From Pseudotabrizicola sp. (GTDB lineage Bacteria > Pseudomonadota > Alphaproteobacteria > Rhodobacterales > Rhodobacteraceae), in assembly GCF_030656345.1 (NCBI RefSeq), contig NZ_JAUSNR010000056.1, positions 1 through 64,000 of the forward strand: a DNA stretch of 64,000 bases. The letters run 5' to 3'. A program made the position numbers and the translations under genes. Below, piece by piece: positions 29,810-39,223 of the stretch; position 1 is the first letter of the stretch, and each line of letters opens with the position of its first letter. The notes beneath the pieces are model-generated. The model did not search any database. It had not been told where the DNA came from and saw only the letters and a list, made by a program, of their open reading frames with translations.

Positions 29810-31198
29810 GTGGCAGAGTTTGACGTGATCATCATTGGCGCAGGCCCCGGCGGCTATGTCTGCGCGATCCGTGCGGCACAGCTGGGGCTGAAAGTGGCCT
29901 GCGTCGAAGGGCGCGGCACGCTGGGCGGCACCTGCCTGAACGTGGGCTGCATCCCGTCCAAGGCGCTGCTGAACGCCACGCACCAGCTGCACGAAGTGCA
30001 TGAAAACTTTGAGAAAATGGGCCTGATGGGGGCGAACCCCACCGTCGATTGGGCCAAGATGCTGGCCTATAAGGATGATGTGATCAACGGCAACACCAAG
30101 GGCATCGAGTTCCTGTTCAAAAAGAACAAGGTCACCTGGCTGAAAGGCTGGGCCACGATCCCGGCGGCTGGTCAGGTCAAGGTGGGTGAAGACGTTCACA
30201 CCGCAAAAAACATAGTGATTGCAACGGGTTCCGAGCCGTCAACGCTGCCCGGCGTGACCGTGGACGAGCAAACCATCGTCACCTCCACCGGCGCCTTGGC
30301 CCTGTCAGCCGTGCCGAAATCCATGGTGGTGATCGGCGCGGGCGTGATCGGGCTGGAGATGGGATCGGTCTACGCCCGCCTTGGCACGCAGGTGACGGTG
30401 GTGGAATATCTGGATGCCATCACCCCCGGCATGGATGCCGAGGTGGCCAAGGCGTTCCAGAAAATCCTGACCAAACAAGGCATTAAGTTCGTTCTGGGCG
30501 CTGCGGTTCAGGGGGCCGAGGCCGGCAAGACCGGAGCCAAGGTCAGCTACAAACTGCGCAAGGACGACTCCGCGCATGAGATTGAGGCCGATGTCGTTCT
30601 GGTCGCCACAGGCCGCAAACCCTATGTCAACGGTCTGGGGCTGGAGGCGTTGGGGGTCGAGATGCTGCCGCGCGGGCAGATCAAGACCGATGGCCATTTC
30701 TCTACCAATATCAAGGGCCTGTATGCCATCGGCGACGCGATCACCGGCCCGATGCTGGCCCATAAGGCCGAGGATGAGGGCATGGCACTGGCCGAAATCA
30801 TGGCCGGGAAGCATGGCCATGTTAACTATAACGTAATCCCCGGTGTGGTATACACCACGCCAGAGGTCGCTTCGGTCGGGGCGACAGAGGAACAGTTGAA
30901 AGAACAGGGTCACGCCTACAAGGTTGGCAAATTCAGCTTCATGGGCAACGCCCGCGCCAAGGCGGTGTTTCAGGCCGAAGGCTTCGTCAAGATCCTCGCC
31001 GACAAGGACACCGACCGCATCCTGGGCGCGCATATTATCGGCCCGTCAGCCGGGGATCTGATCCATGAGGTTTGTGTCGCGATGGAATTCGGCGCATCGG
31101 CGCAAGATCTGGCGCTGACGTGCCACGCACACCCGACATATAGCGAGGCTGTGCGCGAAGCCGCCCTCGCCTGCGGCGATGGCGCGATCCACGCCTGA
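29810..31198 (+). CDS. lpd: Dihydrolipoyl dehydrogenase (E3)
   Basis: The 462-residue flavoenzyme has the FAD motif [17 protein letters not shown], the redox-active disulfide [13 protein letters not shown], the NAD motif [16 protein letters not shown], and the catalytic His-Glu in [14 protein letters not shown]. It reoxidises lipoyl groups of the SucAB complex. I start it at GTG 29810 because GAAAGGAAAG precedes it; the frame also has a TTG at 29792. Confidence 0.95.
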   Translation: MAEFDVIIIGAGPGGYVCAIRAAQLGLKVACVEGRGTLGGTCLNVGCIPSKALLNATHQLHEVHENFEKMGLMGANPTVDWAKMLAYKDDVINGNTKGIEFLFKKNKVTWLKGWATIPAAGQVKVGEDVHTAKNIVIATGSEPSTLPGVTVDEQTIVTSTGALALSAVPKSMVVIGAGVIGLEMGSVYARLGTQVTVVEYLDAITPGMDAEVAKAFQKILTKQGIKFVLGAAVQGAEAGKTGAKVSYKLRKDDSAHEIEADVVLVATGRKPYVNGLGLEALGVEMLPRGQIKTDGHFSTNIKGLYAIGDAITGPMLAHKAEDEGMALAEIMAGKHGHVNYNVIPGVVYTTPEVASVGATEEQLKEQGHAYKVGKFSFMGNARAKAVFQAEGFVKILADKDTDRILGAHIIGPSAGDLIHEVCVAMEFGASAQDLALTCHAHPTYSEAVREAALACGDGAIHA

Positions 31199-31214
31199 GC
31201 CTTTGGCGGGGCCT

Positions 31215-31865
31215 CTACCCCGCCAGATGCCGCAACCCTTGGGTGACATCGGTCCGCACCGCCAGCCGCAACCCCGGCTCGTCGCCCGCTTTCAGGGCGG
31301 CGAGGATCAGCCGGTGGTAGTGCGGCGGCTCTTTCCGGCGCAGCTTGGAATACAGCGCCCGCATCGTCGGCCCCAATTGCAGCCAGACCGTCTCACAAAT
31401 CGCCAGCATCGCCGGAGCCTGTGCGCGCAGGTACAGCGTGCGGTGAAATTCCAGATTGGTCCGCACATAGGCCACCGCATCCTGCCGCTGCACCGCTTCG
31501 GCATTCAGCGCGTTGATCGCGGCCAGCCGGTCGATCAGGGCGAAATGCGCGCGCGGCAGGGCGCGGGCAGCCATCTCCGGTTCCAGCATGGCGCGGATGG
31601 CGGCCAGCTCTTCAATCCGTTCCGGCGTCAGTTCCGGCGTCGACACACGGCCCGAACCCGAAATCGTCAGCGCCCCTTCGGCCACCAGCCGGCGGATCGC
31701 CTCACGCGCCGGGGTCATCGACACGCCATAGTCCTTGGCCAGCCCCCGTAGCGTCATCGGGTGGCCGGGCGGCACCTCGCCATGCATCACCTGCTGGCGC
31801 AGGCTGCGGTACAGCCGCTCATGGGCGGCGGCGTTGGGATCGGTCAGGCGGGGTGTGATCGGCAT
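31215..31865 (-). CDS. GntR-family regulator with FCD domain
   Basis: A 216-residue regulator with an N-terminal winged helix (VMHGEVPPGHPMTLRGLAKDYGVSMTPAREAIRRL) and a C-terminal FCD helical domain with metal/acid-binding His in NLEFHRTLY. FCD regulators usually sense organic acids. It is convergent with lpd. Because it sits beside the TCA cluster it could be tested as the protein that binds the GTGATCAC arrays, but that is only inference. Confidence 0.85.
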   Translation of the reverse strand: MPITPRLTDPNAAAHERLYRSLRQQVMHGEVPPGHPMTLRGLAKDYGVSMTPAREAIRRLVAEGALTISGSGRVSTPELTPERIEELAAIRAMLEPEMAARALPRAHFALIDRLAAINALNAEAVQRQDAVAYVRTNLEFHRTLYLRAQAPAMLAICETVWLQLGPTMRALYSKLRRKEPPHYHRLILAALKAGDEPGLRLAVRTDVTQGLRHLAG

Positions 31866-31912
31866 GATTGCCAGCCAAGCACCGGATTTGCGGCCCAGTC
31901 AATCCTTGGCGG

Positions 31913-32617
31913 TCAATCCACCCCGTTGCTTTGCGGACCAAAAACATAGCCATGCAGCGCCTGCCCTTCACCGTGCAGCCAGCCACGCTGCACCTGCCAG
32001 CGGGGAAACAGCTGATCGACCACCGCCCAGAACGCGGGTGAGTGGTTCATCTGCGCCAGATGCGCCACCTCATGCGCGGCCACGTAGTCCAGCACCGGCA
32101 CCGGGGCCATGATCAGCCGCCAGGAAAACATCAGCGCCCCGTCATGCGCGCAGGAGCCCCAACGCGAGCGGGTATCGCGCAGGGTCAGCCTTGTATAGGG
32201 CCGCCCCAGCCGGGCAGCATGGCGGTCACAGGCGGCGGCCAGACGGTCACGCGCCATCAGCTTGAGGAAGGCACCCGCCCGCACCCCGGCCTGTGCCGGA
32301 TCACCGGGGATCAGCAGCGAATCGCCCTCCAGCCGGACCGATCGCCCTGCCCCCGCCGCCAGCAGGCGCATCTGCCCCTCGACCGGGATCACATCGCCCA
32401 AACCCACCACCCGCCGCCCCGGCATCTGCGCCAGCGTCTGGCGGATCCAGCCCTCTTGTTCGGCCGCAAAGCGCAACGCCTCTGATTCGCGGGCGCGCAG
32501 CGGCATCGACAGAGTCACCCGGCCATCAAGCCGCGACACCCGCAGCGAAAACCGCCGCGTCCGGGCAGACCGGCGCAGGGTGATTTCAACGGGCGGAGAA
32601 CCGGGAAGCTGGGGCAT
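31913..32617 (-). CDS. YgjP-like M48-type metallopeptidase
   Basis: The 234-residue protein has TRSRWGSCAHDGALMFSWRL followed by the zinc motif AAHEVAHLAQMNHSPAFW (HExxH plus the downstream His), as in DUF45/YgjP proteins. It is probably a cytosolic metal-dependent peptidase of unknown target. The ATG at 32617 follows AAGAG; a longer frame to 32710 would overlap the promoter region of the divergent FYDLN gene. Confidence 0.85.
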   Translation of the reverse strand: MPQLPGSPPVEITLRRSARTRRFSLRVSRLDGRVTLSMPLRARESEALRFAAEQEGWIRQTLAQMPGRRVVGLGDVIPVEGQMRLLAAGAGRSVRLEGDSLLIPGDPAQAGVRAGAFLKLMARDRLAAACDRHAARLGRPYTRLTLRDTRSRWGSCAHDGALMFSWRLIMAPVPVLDYVAAHEVAHLAQMNHSPAFWAVVDQLFPRWQVQRGWLHGEGQALHGYVFGPQSNGVD

Positions 32618-32752
32618 TTGTCGCTCTTGCAAGGCGGGGACAGCATAGCCACCTTGACAATGGCCGCAATGGGGCCAAAAGCCTTTGACAGACGCGGGCC
32701 CTTGTGGCAAGCGACGCCGTTACTGAAATTCCACAGCCTTAAGGGAACCACC

Positions 32753-33085
32753 ATGCCCAAGGAAGAATGGGGTACGAAGCGTATTTGCCCGACCACCGGC
32801 AAACGCTTCTATGACCTGAACCGCACCCCGATCGTCAGCCCCTACACGGGCGAGGTCGTGGACATCGAATCCGCCCGCCGCAAGATGGCGGCATCGGTCA
32901 TCGCCCGTGTCGTGCCTGAAAAGGACGAAGAGGTTCTGGTCGATGATCTGGAGGCTGATGACGATCTGCTGGAAACCGCGACCGATGACGCGGATCTGGA
33001 CGATGATCTGCTGGAAGACGACGCAGACGACAACGTCTCGCTGGACGAACTGGCCGATGTGGCCGGGGATGAAGACGAGGCCTGA
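32753..33085 (+). CDS. FYDLN-acid domain protein (TIGR02300 type)
   Basis: A 110-residue protein found in alphaproteobacteria. The first 40 residues hold a conserved WGTKRICPTTGKRFYDLN segment, and the tail is an almost pure Asp/Glu/Leu acidic stretch. Function is unknown. It ends about 100 bases before the tRNA-Ala promoter. Confidence 0.9.
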   Translation: MPKEEWGTKRICPTTGKRFYDLNRTPIVSPYTGEVVDIESARRKMAASVIARVVPEKDEEVLVDDLEADDDLLETATDDADLDDDLLEDDADDNVSLDELADVAGDEDEA

Positions 33086-33184
33086 AGAGTCCGGCCTGAG
33101 AACTACGTCCTGAGAATTCCGGCAGCCCGCAATTCCGGGCACCTGAGAAAGTGCGGGGACGTGGGACAGCGTGCAAATTACCCC

Positions 33185-33213
33185 TTGCACCCCCCCACGC
33201 CCTCGCCTAAATA
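33185..33213 (+). promoter_or_regulatory. Promoter of tRNA-Ala
   Basis: TTGCAC and TAAATA stand 17 bases apart, a near-consensus housekeeping promoter, with the -10 box ending 35 bases before the tRNA. Confidence 0.7.
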
Positions 33214-33248
33214 CCGCCCATCGAAACGGAAACGTGACGATACCCGGT

Positions 33249-33324
<76 letters not shown>

Positions 33325-33389
33325 AACTTATACTTTTCAAGGACTTAGGATAGCAGATACTCAGGTGTGGCCCCAACGGGTGACACACG

Positions 33390-35027
33390 ATGCTAGTACA
33401 TGCTTACCTGACACGCTCCCGGCACAGCATTTTCTACTTTCGCTGGCCGCTTCGCTCGGCTGCTGCTAACGAAGGGCGACGGTGTATCCGGATCTCGTTG
33501 CAGACGCGATGCCCGAGGGAGGCCACGACGCTTGCCCGTGAACTCGCTGCCTTCGGCACATCGCTAGAGCGGACGGGAGAACTCAACACCATGCGGCACG
33601 ATGAACTTCGCAAGGTGGTGCATGCGGCCTTCAAGGCCCGGCTTGCCAAGATGCTGGACGGCGTTGGTGCGGACGGCCCGATGTCGGAACTGGCACTCGC
33701 CCCCCTCCAAACATCCCTGAGGCTCGCAGAGGGCACGCCAGAGGATTTCCGGGCCATAGCCCTAGCCGAAAACCCGACCCCCTTCCTGAGCCATTTCTGC
33801 GCCTCCAGCGGCCTCCCCCAATCCGAGGCAGAAGAACGGCCCGAACGCCTGCTGCGAGAAATTCAGATGGCTTGGCGCGACATGCTCAGGGAGTTCGAGA
33901 AGCATCACGCCGCGCTCAACCACTACGACTTCAACAGCACCCATGTCCCTGCGCCGATCATAGAACCTGCACCAGTATCAGCGGCACTTGAGGGCATCAG
34001 CTTGGCAGACGCGATAGCGGAGTACATCGCAGAGAACCGCCGCGCAAAGAGTTGGGAGTTCGGCACATTCGGAAAGAAGCAGGCTGCGCTTGACGCACTG
34101 ACAGAGTTGCTTGGCGCTGACACCAAGATAGGGACCATCACCAAGCAACACGCAAGAGACGTGAAGCAGGTTGTGTCCAAGCTACCGCCGAACAGGAACA
34201 AGCAACAGGCAACCCGCCACTTGACCATAAGGGATGCCGCAGCACTTCCCGACATCGCGCCAATGTCCACAGTCACAGTGAACAGCTATATCAGCATCTA
34301 TCAGAGTTTCTTCGATTGGGCCGACAAGAACGGACACACTGCGGCGAACCCCTTTGAGGGCATGCGGGTTTTGGGCAGCCGGAAGGATAGCAGGGAACAG
34401 CGCCAAGCGTTCAAACCCGATGCACTGCAAGCTGTATACACTGAACTCACGCAGAACACCCGTGGACTTGTCAAGAAGCAGAGCCACAGATGGGCCACCA
34501 TGATAGGCATGTTCAGCGGCGCAAGACTTAACGAGATATGCCAGATGGAAGCGGCAGACCTGCAACAGCAAGACGGCATATGGTTCTTCAACCTGTTCGA
34601 CAGCGAAGACGACGCGGGCAACAAGAAGTTCAAGACTGCCGCTGCCCGCCGCAAGGTTCCCGTGCACAACCGCTTAATTGAACTCGGCTTGCTCGACTAT
34701 CACAGAGACATATGCAGCCGGACGACTAGCCGCATGTTCCCGGATTACACGTTCGAGGCAAAAGCAGGTTATGGCCGCTCACTAGGTCGATGGTTCAATG
34801 ACGTTCTGACACCTGCACTGGGCATCAAATCCAAAGCGCATGTGTTCCACGGCCTGCGGCACACAATGGTGACGCGACTTATACAAGCTGGAGTGGCCGA
34901 CGCGGTGTGCCAGTCTATCGTCGGACATGAACGCAAGGGAGTAACACAGGGCACATATAATCGGGAAGGCTATACGCTATCGCAACTACAACAGGCCATC
35001 AACAAGTATCCCGCCCCGACTTCTTAA
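33390..35027 (+). CDS. int: Tyrosine integrase of the island
   Basis: A 545-residue site-specific recombinase. The N-terminal half holds an arm-type domain and a SAM-like core-binding domain (SLADAIAEYIAENRRAKSWEFGTF near 215). The catalytic set is complete: Arg in FSGARLNEI, Lys in AARRKVPVH, HGLRH, and Tyr in VTQGTYNREGY. It starts 65 bases after the tRNA, pointing away from it, and is the likely enzyme for integration in the tRNA 3' end. Confidence 0.9.
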   Translation: MLVHAYLTRSRHSIFYFRWPLRSAAANEGRRCIRISLQTRCPREATTLARELAAFGTSLERTGELNTMRHDELRKVVHAAFKARLAKMLDGVGADGPMSELALAPLQTSLRLAEGTPEDFRAIALAENPTPFLSHFCASSGLPQSEAEERPERLLREIQMAWRDMLREFEKHHAALNHYDFNSTHVPAPIIEPAPVSAALEGISLADAIAEYIAENRRAKSWEFGTFGKKQAALDALTELLGADTKIGTITKQHARDVKQVVSKLPPNRNKQQATRHLTIRDAAALPDIAPMSTVTVNSYISIYQSFFDWADKNGHTAANPFEGMRVLGSRKDSREQRQAFKPDALQAVYTELTQNTRGLVKKQSHRWATMIGMFSGARLNEICQMEAADLQQQDGIWFFNLFDSEDDAGNKKFKTAAARRKVPVHNRLIELGLLDYHRDICSRTTSRMFPDYTFEAKAGYGRSLGRWFNDVLTPALGIKSKAHVFHGLRHTMVTRLIQAGVADAVCQSIVGHERKGVTQGTYNREGYTLSQLQQAINKYPAPTS

Positions 35028-35083
35028 GGCAGGACTGGTATTCGGCGCATGACACAAGAACCAACTGACGGCGAAGAGCCCAA

Positions 35084-35125
35084 AACGGTCGCTGGCCTTC
35101 GGTCGATTGGCCAGCGACTCCTTTT
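35084..35125. terminator. Bidirectional terminator between int and the VOC gene
   Basis: GTCGCTGGCC and GGCCAGCGAC form a perfect ten-pair stem with an eleven-base loop, flanked by AAAA on the left and CCTTTT on the right, so it can end both convergent transcripts. Confidence 0.8.
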
Positions 35126-35132
35126 GGTCAGA

Positions 35133-35558
35133 TCAACCCTCCGGGGGAAGCATGTCCGGGTTCCAGACGATCTCCCATAGATGGCCGTCAGGGTCGCAGA
35201 AATAGCCTGCGTAACCACCGTAGAAGGTATCCTGTGCGGGCTTTACGATCGTCGCACCTGCCCGCAGCACAGCTTCCAGACCTTGATCGACCTCTTCCCG
35301 CAGCGCCACATTGTGCCCGATCGTGAGGGCGGTCGGGCTGATTGGCTGCACTGGTAGTCCGGTGTCATGGGCAATGTCCGCCTGCGCCCACAGGGCAAGT
35401 TTCAGCCCGCCAGACAGATCAAAAAACGCGACTGCGCCATGCTCGAACTCCTGCCCGACAATGCCTTTCGTCGGCAGCCCGAGCCCGTCACGGTAGAACA
35501 TCAGCGATCGCTCAAGATCGGCGACGCCAAGTGTGATAACAGATATTCTAGGTTGCAT
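35133..35558 (-). CDS. VOC-family (glyoxalase/bleomycin-resistance fold) protein
   Basis: This 141-residue protein has the two beta-alpha-beta-beta-beta modules of the VOC fold: ISVITLGVADLERSLMFYRDGLGL at the start and GYAGYFCDPDGHLWEIVWNP near the end, with Glu/His positions able to bind a metal. Substrate is unknown; relatives include glyoxalases and antibiotic-binding proteins. It is island cargo, divergent from a LysE exporter. Confidence 0.85.
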   Translation of the reverse strand: MQPRISVITLGVADLERSLMFYRDGLGLPTKGIVGQEFEHGAVAFFDLSGGLKLALWAQADIAHDTGLPVQPISPTALTIGHNVALREEVDQGLEAVLRAGATIVKPAQDTFYGGYAGYFCDPDGHLWEIVWNPDMLPPEG

Positions 35559-35891
35559 GTCATGCCCTTTCTATCGGCACCTGCACCGTGCAGACGCTTT
35601 GATAGTCTTGGGCCGTTGCCTTGCAACGGAAGGACCCGCAGAGCGGGGGCCGGGCCAACCTTCCCGAGCCTAACCTGTTTCAGACAAGCAAAACATAGCG
35701 AGTTTGGCTAGACCGGTCAACGGCAGCAGGCCACTTCGTCCGCATAGCTGCCACAGTTGGCCCAGTGCAGCGCCAAAGACGCACCAAGCGGTCAGGTCGA
35801 CGCATTGAGCCCATTGCGGTCATTGCTTAGTGCTGCCATCGCTCATCTACCACGATACAGCAGCTTTCTCCTCTGGCGACCAAAGGTCTTG
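35559..35891. other. Divergent intergenic region VOC/LysE with a repeat
   Basis: About 330 bases between the divergent VOC and LysE starts. It should hold both promoters. Bases 35718-35750 contain AACGGCAG and GTCCGCATAGCTG, which recur after the LysE gene (36467-36491). No gene is seen. Confidence 0.55.
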
Positions 35892-36491
35892 ATGATAAGT
35901 TTAGCATTCGTTTCCGGGGTATTGGCGCTACTCCTTGCGCCTGGCCCCACCAACACCCTGATGGGACTGGCCGGTGCTCACGGAGGGCTTTCCCGAGTTG
36001 TCCGGCTTATCCCAGCAGAACTGGCGGGATATGCCACCGCGATCCTGCCGCTATCATTTCTCGGAGCGGCGCTTCTTCAGGCAATTCCGGGCTTTGGACT
36101 GGTCCTCAAAGGTGCAGCCGCGATCTGGATCGCTGTTCTTGCCATAAAGCTATGGAGGTCGTTATCCACGGGCGGGAAGGGTAAGGAGATCAGCGCTCGA
36201 CGGGTCTTCATCACAACATGCCTGAACCCAAAGGCACTTGTCTTCAGCCTTGTCTTGCTTCCTTCCCCCCAAACCGAAGGCTTTGTGCCACATCTTGCTT
36301 TGTTTGCTGTGATGGTGATCGGTGTCGCACTGGTATGGGGCGGCCTCGGCTTGATGACACAGGTATCGGCTGCTGGGACCAAAAGGCTGATGATCCTTCA
36401 ACGCGTAGCGTCGGCATGGCTGATGTTTGTGTCAGTCTCACTCATGCTCAACATCAGTCTGGGCTGAACGGCAGCTTTGTCCGCATAGCTG
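35738..36491 (+). repeat. Direct repeats flanking the LysE gene
   Basis: GTCCGCATAGCTG occurs at 35738-35750 and 36479-36491, each preceded by AACGGCAG at a short distance. The unit resembles an intergenic sequence I recall as frequent in Rhodobacterales. It may be a dispersed repeat that served as the site of exchange for the LysE segment. Confidence 0.5.
35892..36467 (+). CDS. LysE-family amino acid exporter
   Basis: A 191-residue membrane protein with about five to six helices and the LysE start ISLAFVSGVLALLLAPGPTNTLMGLAGAHGG. The ATG at 35892 follows AAAGG; a frame extending to 35757 lacks family similarity upstream. It is probably an exporter of an amino acid or related compound, carried as cargo on the island. 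The flanking direct repeat suggests it may have arrived as a separate piece. Confidence 0.85.
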   Translation: MISLAFVSGVLALLLAPGPTNTLMGLAGAHGGLSRVVRLIPAELAGYATAILPLSFLGAALLQAIPGFGLVLKGAAAIWIAVLAIKLWRSLSTGGKGKEISARRVFITTCLNPKALVFSLVLLPSPQTEGFVPHLALFAVMVIGVALVWGGLGLMTQVSAAGTKRLMILQRVASAWLMFVSVSLMLNISLG

Positions 36492-36564
36492 ACCGTCGCG
36501 ACCGCATCGCTTGGGGCGCGGGAAGACCAGTACAAAACGCTGTCATTGCGTGTTCCTGCAAAGT

Positions 36565-36607
36565 CCGCCCGCTACGCTATTCCGGTTCTCAGGTGCGCAG
36601 CGGGCGG
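36565..36607. terminator. Inverted repeat between LysE and the second recombinase
   Basis: CCGCCCGCT (36565-36573) and AGCGGGCGG (36599-36607) are perfect complements around a 25-base loop, in the gap between convergent genes. It could act as a terminator or be part of the dispersed repeat. Confidence 0.45.
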
Positions 36608-36644
36608 TCGTTAAAATGTCAAGCCTCCCAGTTCTGACCATCGA

Positions 36645-37715
36645 CTAAGGCAAAATAGAAATAGCCCTATCTGCCAGTTCACTCCGCACGCTCATTCCCA
36701 AACGTATGTGCGGGGTAGTGGTATCAACAAAGCCCAACACTGAGGCAATTTCCTGTTCTTTCATGCCCGCCTCGCCCAAGCGACGTTCACAAGCCTTGCG
36801 CAGCCCGTGGCTGCTGCACTGCGGTAGCCCCGCTTCATTGCACCACTTCCGCATGTAGTTCCCGAGGGTGCCCGGAGTGAGTTCGGTCCCCTTGGCGGTT
36901 TGTATGAAGAACTTGAACTCAGGCGGGACGAGTGCCAGACAGGCGGCAAGGGCACTGTGGATCGGGATATTGACCTCGACGCCAGCGCAGGTCTTTGTAG
37001 CATTCTTGCTGTAGCAGATGCGTCCGTCGCAAAGGTTTGCCCGCCCCATGCTGGCGGCATCCTTACGCGCAGCCCCAGTGTAAAGCATGATGGTCATGCA
37101 CGTATGTGGAACGGTGCCCGGATGGTGAACGGCGTAAAATGCGCTGATCTCCTTCTCCGTCCATGTGTGAAAGCCCTCGTCGGGCGTGGCGTACTTTTTT
37201 ACGTCCCGTGCCACGTAGTGCCCGATCAGCCCTTTCTCTAGTGCCACATCCAAGATGAACCGCAGAATACGCAGGACATTGTTCGCGGCGTTCGGCATCC
37301 CTGCCTTTGCAGCCATCATGTCCCTGATTTGCTTAGGCTGCATGGCTTGCACCAAGTAATCCCCGTAGCTGCCCCTCAGTCTTTCAGCTTGGCATCGGTA
37401 GCCTTTTCGGGTGCCCTTGCCCAGTGCCTCGAAGTGCGCGGACTTATACCATTCATCAATGAGCCGAGACAAAGTGCCCTGCTGGAAGCGCGACGGAACG
37501 CGGGCGGCAATGTCGCTTGGATGTAGAGGCGCGGAGTTCGTTGCGACAGCGTATCTCCGGATGAACTCCGCGCTGCCGTATTCCGTGCCGAGGCTGGTCG
37601 TCCTCCCGCCCTTGCGGTGTCTCCAGCGTAGCTTGTTGTGCCGGTCGTGGTAGGAGGTCACGTTGTTGAACGCAGTGGCGTTTGCGAAGTTCTCAGGCCG
37701 ACTAATTGCGTTCAT
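36645..37715 (-). CDS. Tyrosine recombinase lacking the catalytic Tyr
   Basis: A 356-residue phage-integrase-family protein with an N-terminal SAM-like domain and a catalytic domain showing Arg in YTGAARKDAASM and HGLRK. The usual active-site Tyr, about 32 residues after that Arg, is missing: the stretch reads TTTPHIRLGMS, and no Tyr follows HGLRK at all. A one-base frameshift would put a Tyr codon (TAC) near that place, so decay is possible. Its start overlaps the helicase stop by four bases. It is either a pseudo-enzyme, perhaps regulatory, or a dead relic. Confidence 0.8.
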   Translation of the reverse strand: MNAISRPENFANATAFNNVTSYHDRHNKLRWRHRKGGRTTSLGTEYGSAEFIRRYAVATNSAPLHPSDIAARVPSRFQQGTLSRLIDEWYKSAHFEALGKGTRKGYRCQAERLRGSYGDYLVQAMQPKQIRDMMAAKAGMPNAANNVLRILRFILDVALEKGLIGHYVARDVKKYATPDEGFHTWTEKEISAFYAVHHPGTVPHTCMTIMLYTGAARKDAASMGRANLCDGRICYSKNATKTCAGVEVNIPIHSALAACLALVPPEFKFFIQTAKGTELTPGTLGNYMRKWCNEAGLPQCSSHGLRKACERRLGEAGMKEQEIASVLGFVDTTTPHIRLGMSVRSELADRAISILP

Positions 37716-39223
37716 GCTGCAACCCTCTCTGATGTCGAAGTCTTAGGCGATGTCGGGAATGCCTTGCGATCCATGGAGCACACCTCCCCTGTGGCAAGCC
37801 AGTTGATCAGCAAGTTCCGCATGCGGGCCGACGGGATATAGACCACTGCCTTCCGTCGCGGTCTGATGTCACTCGGGACGCTGTTCATGCCCCCGGACCG
37901 AATACATGACCGGAAAAGCCATTGTACGAGTTCAGACAAGGCGTAGGCATCCGAGAACTCGCGCTCAGCTTTCGAGCCTTTGGGCATCCCTAGGAACAGG
38001 GTCACGTTGGGGTTAGGGTGTTGATCGTAAAGATAGATTGCCGTCCCACAGAGAATGTAGTCGTTGACGCCTCTGGTGGTATTGGCCACGAACTTCACGC
38101 CGGTTGTGCTCCAGCCATCGGCAAAGCCTGCCTCGTCGTATTCACGAACTGCGTTTCCGAAAAGCCGACTATCCTTTGCGAGTGGCCCCGCCATGGGCTG
38201 CTGCGTGTTCGCACTTCCGCACCACAGGTCTCGCGCACAGGTCAGCATCACCGTGCCTTTGTGGGTGGCTGCGAGTTCCTTGCCAGCCCAATGCTTGAGC
38301 GCCATGCCCACCCGGCGGGCTGCAACTTTTCCACCGGACTTGCTGAAAGTCGCTAACTGCTTGCTATACGACCAGTTGTAGCTTTCGAGAGCCGGGATGC
38401 TATTGATCAACAACGCACGGGATACGTCCTGTCGCCATGCTGCTTCGTCAACCGGAGCAAGCCGGTCAACTTCCAGCGTGAACGCGTCAGACGTATCTGA
38501 TAGCTGTTGTTGTAGCCTCTGCATGAATTTCAAAAGGACAGTTCCGCCCGACAGATAGGTATAGATGGTAACAGACTTCGGCCTGAGCATGAGTTCCGTG
38601 GGTATGGTGAGCACAAACAGCTTGCCTTGGACCGTGTAGAGCGCACCGGATTTTGCTTGCTCGTACAGCGACCTGTCGAACGTCTGCCCACCATCCCGGT
38701 ATCTGGTATCCCAGAGACCTGTAGGTGAAATCTTCCCATCCGGGCAAACCTCCACCAACCCGAGTTCGACGTAATCCTTTTGGAAGTCGTTCGGTGTGAC
38801 AGTGTTGACGGTATTGAAAGGGTCGATGGCCTCATCAATGATGACGTGGAAGTCATCAAGCAGGAAGTGCTCGGTATGCGATACCTTTAGATTGTGAGCG
38901 TCACTCAACAAACCCACAATATCAAGCGTCTCGCCGGTCTTGGTGGTGGCAAGTGTGCCCAGCCGAAAGAAAAGCGCATGCGTGCACGCCACTGACTTCC
39001 CGGCTTTAATCAGGTCAGTTACATGGTCTGTCTTGGAGCCTTGGGTGTCCACCGGAGCATACATGATGTGCTTGCTTTCCGAGGCAGCGCGTTTCACCGC
39101 CCGGTCCACTTCTGACAGGAACGGCAATACGGTGATGTACTTTTCACCTGCCTTGTAGCTGGAGAATATTTCTGTGCTCTTGCCCCAGCCGCATGGCCGG
39201 TCCTTGATGGTGATATGTGTCAT
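37712..39223 (-). CDS. Phage-type SF2 helicase-like ATPase
   Basis: The 503-residue protein has motif I PCGWGKST at residues 10-17, motif Ib-like VACTHALFF near 80, motif II IIDEAI at 129-133, and a C-terminal block with ALSELVQWLFRSCIRSGG and VYIPSARMRNLLINWL, as I recall from helicase-like proteins of phages and plasmids. I chose ATG 39223 (MTHITIKD) because TTAGGAA precedes it, the P-loop then falls at the usual place, and upstream codons show no similarity. It probably unwinds DNA for element replication. The overlap with the recombinase start suggests they act together. Confidence 0.75.
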   Translation of the reverse strand: MTHITIKDRPCGWGKSTEIFSSYKAGEKYITVLPFLSEVDRAVKRAASESKHIMYAPVDTQGSKTDHVTDLIKAGKSVACTHALFFRLGTLATTKTGETLDIVGLLSDAHNLKVSHTEHFLLDDFHVIIDEAIDPFNTVNTVTPNDFQKDYVELGLVEVCPDGKISPTGLWDTRYRDGGQTFDRSLYEQAKSGALYTVQGKLFVLTIPTELMLRPKSVTIYTYLSGGTVLLKFMQRLQQQLSDTSDAFTLEVDRLAPVDEAAWRQDVSRALLINSIPALESYNWSYSKQLATFSKSGGKVAARRVGMALKHWAGKELAATHKGTVMLTCARDLWCGSANTQQPMAGPLAKDSRLFGNAVREYDEAGFADGWSTTGVKFVANTTRGVNDYILCGTAIYLYDQHPNPNVTLFLGMPKGSKAEREFSDAYALSELVQWLFRSCIRSGGMNSVPSDIRPRRKAVVYIPSARMRNLLINWLATGEVCSMDRKAFPTSPKTSTSERVAA

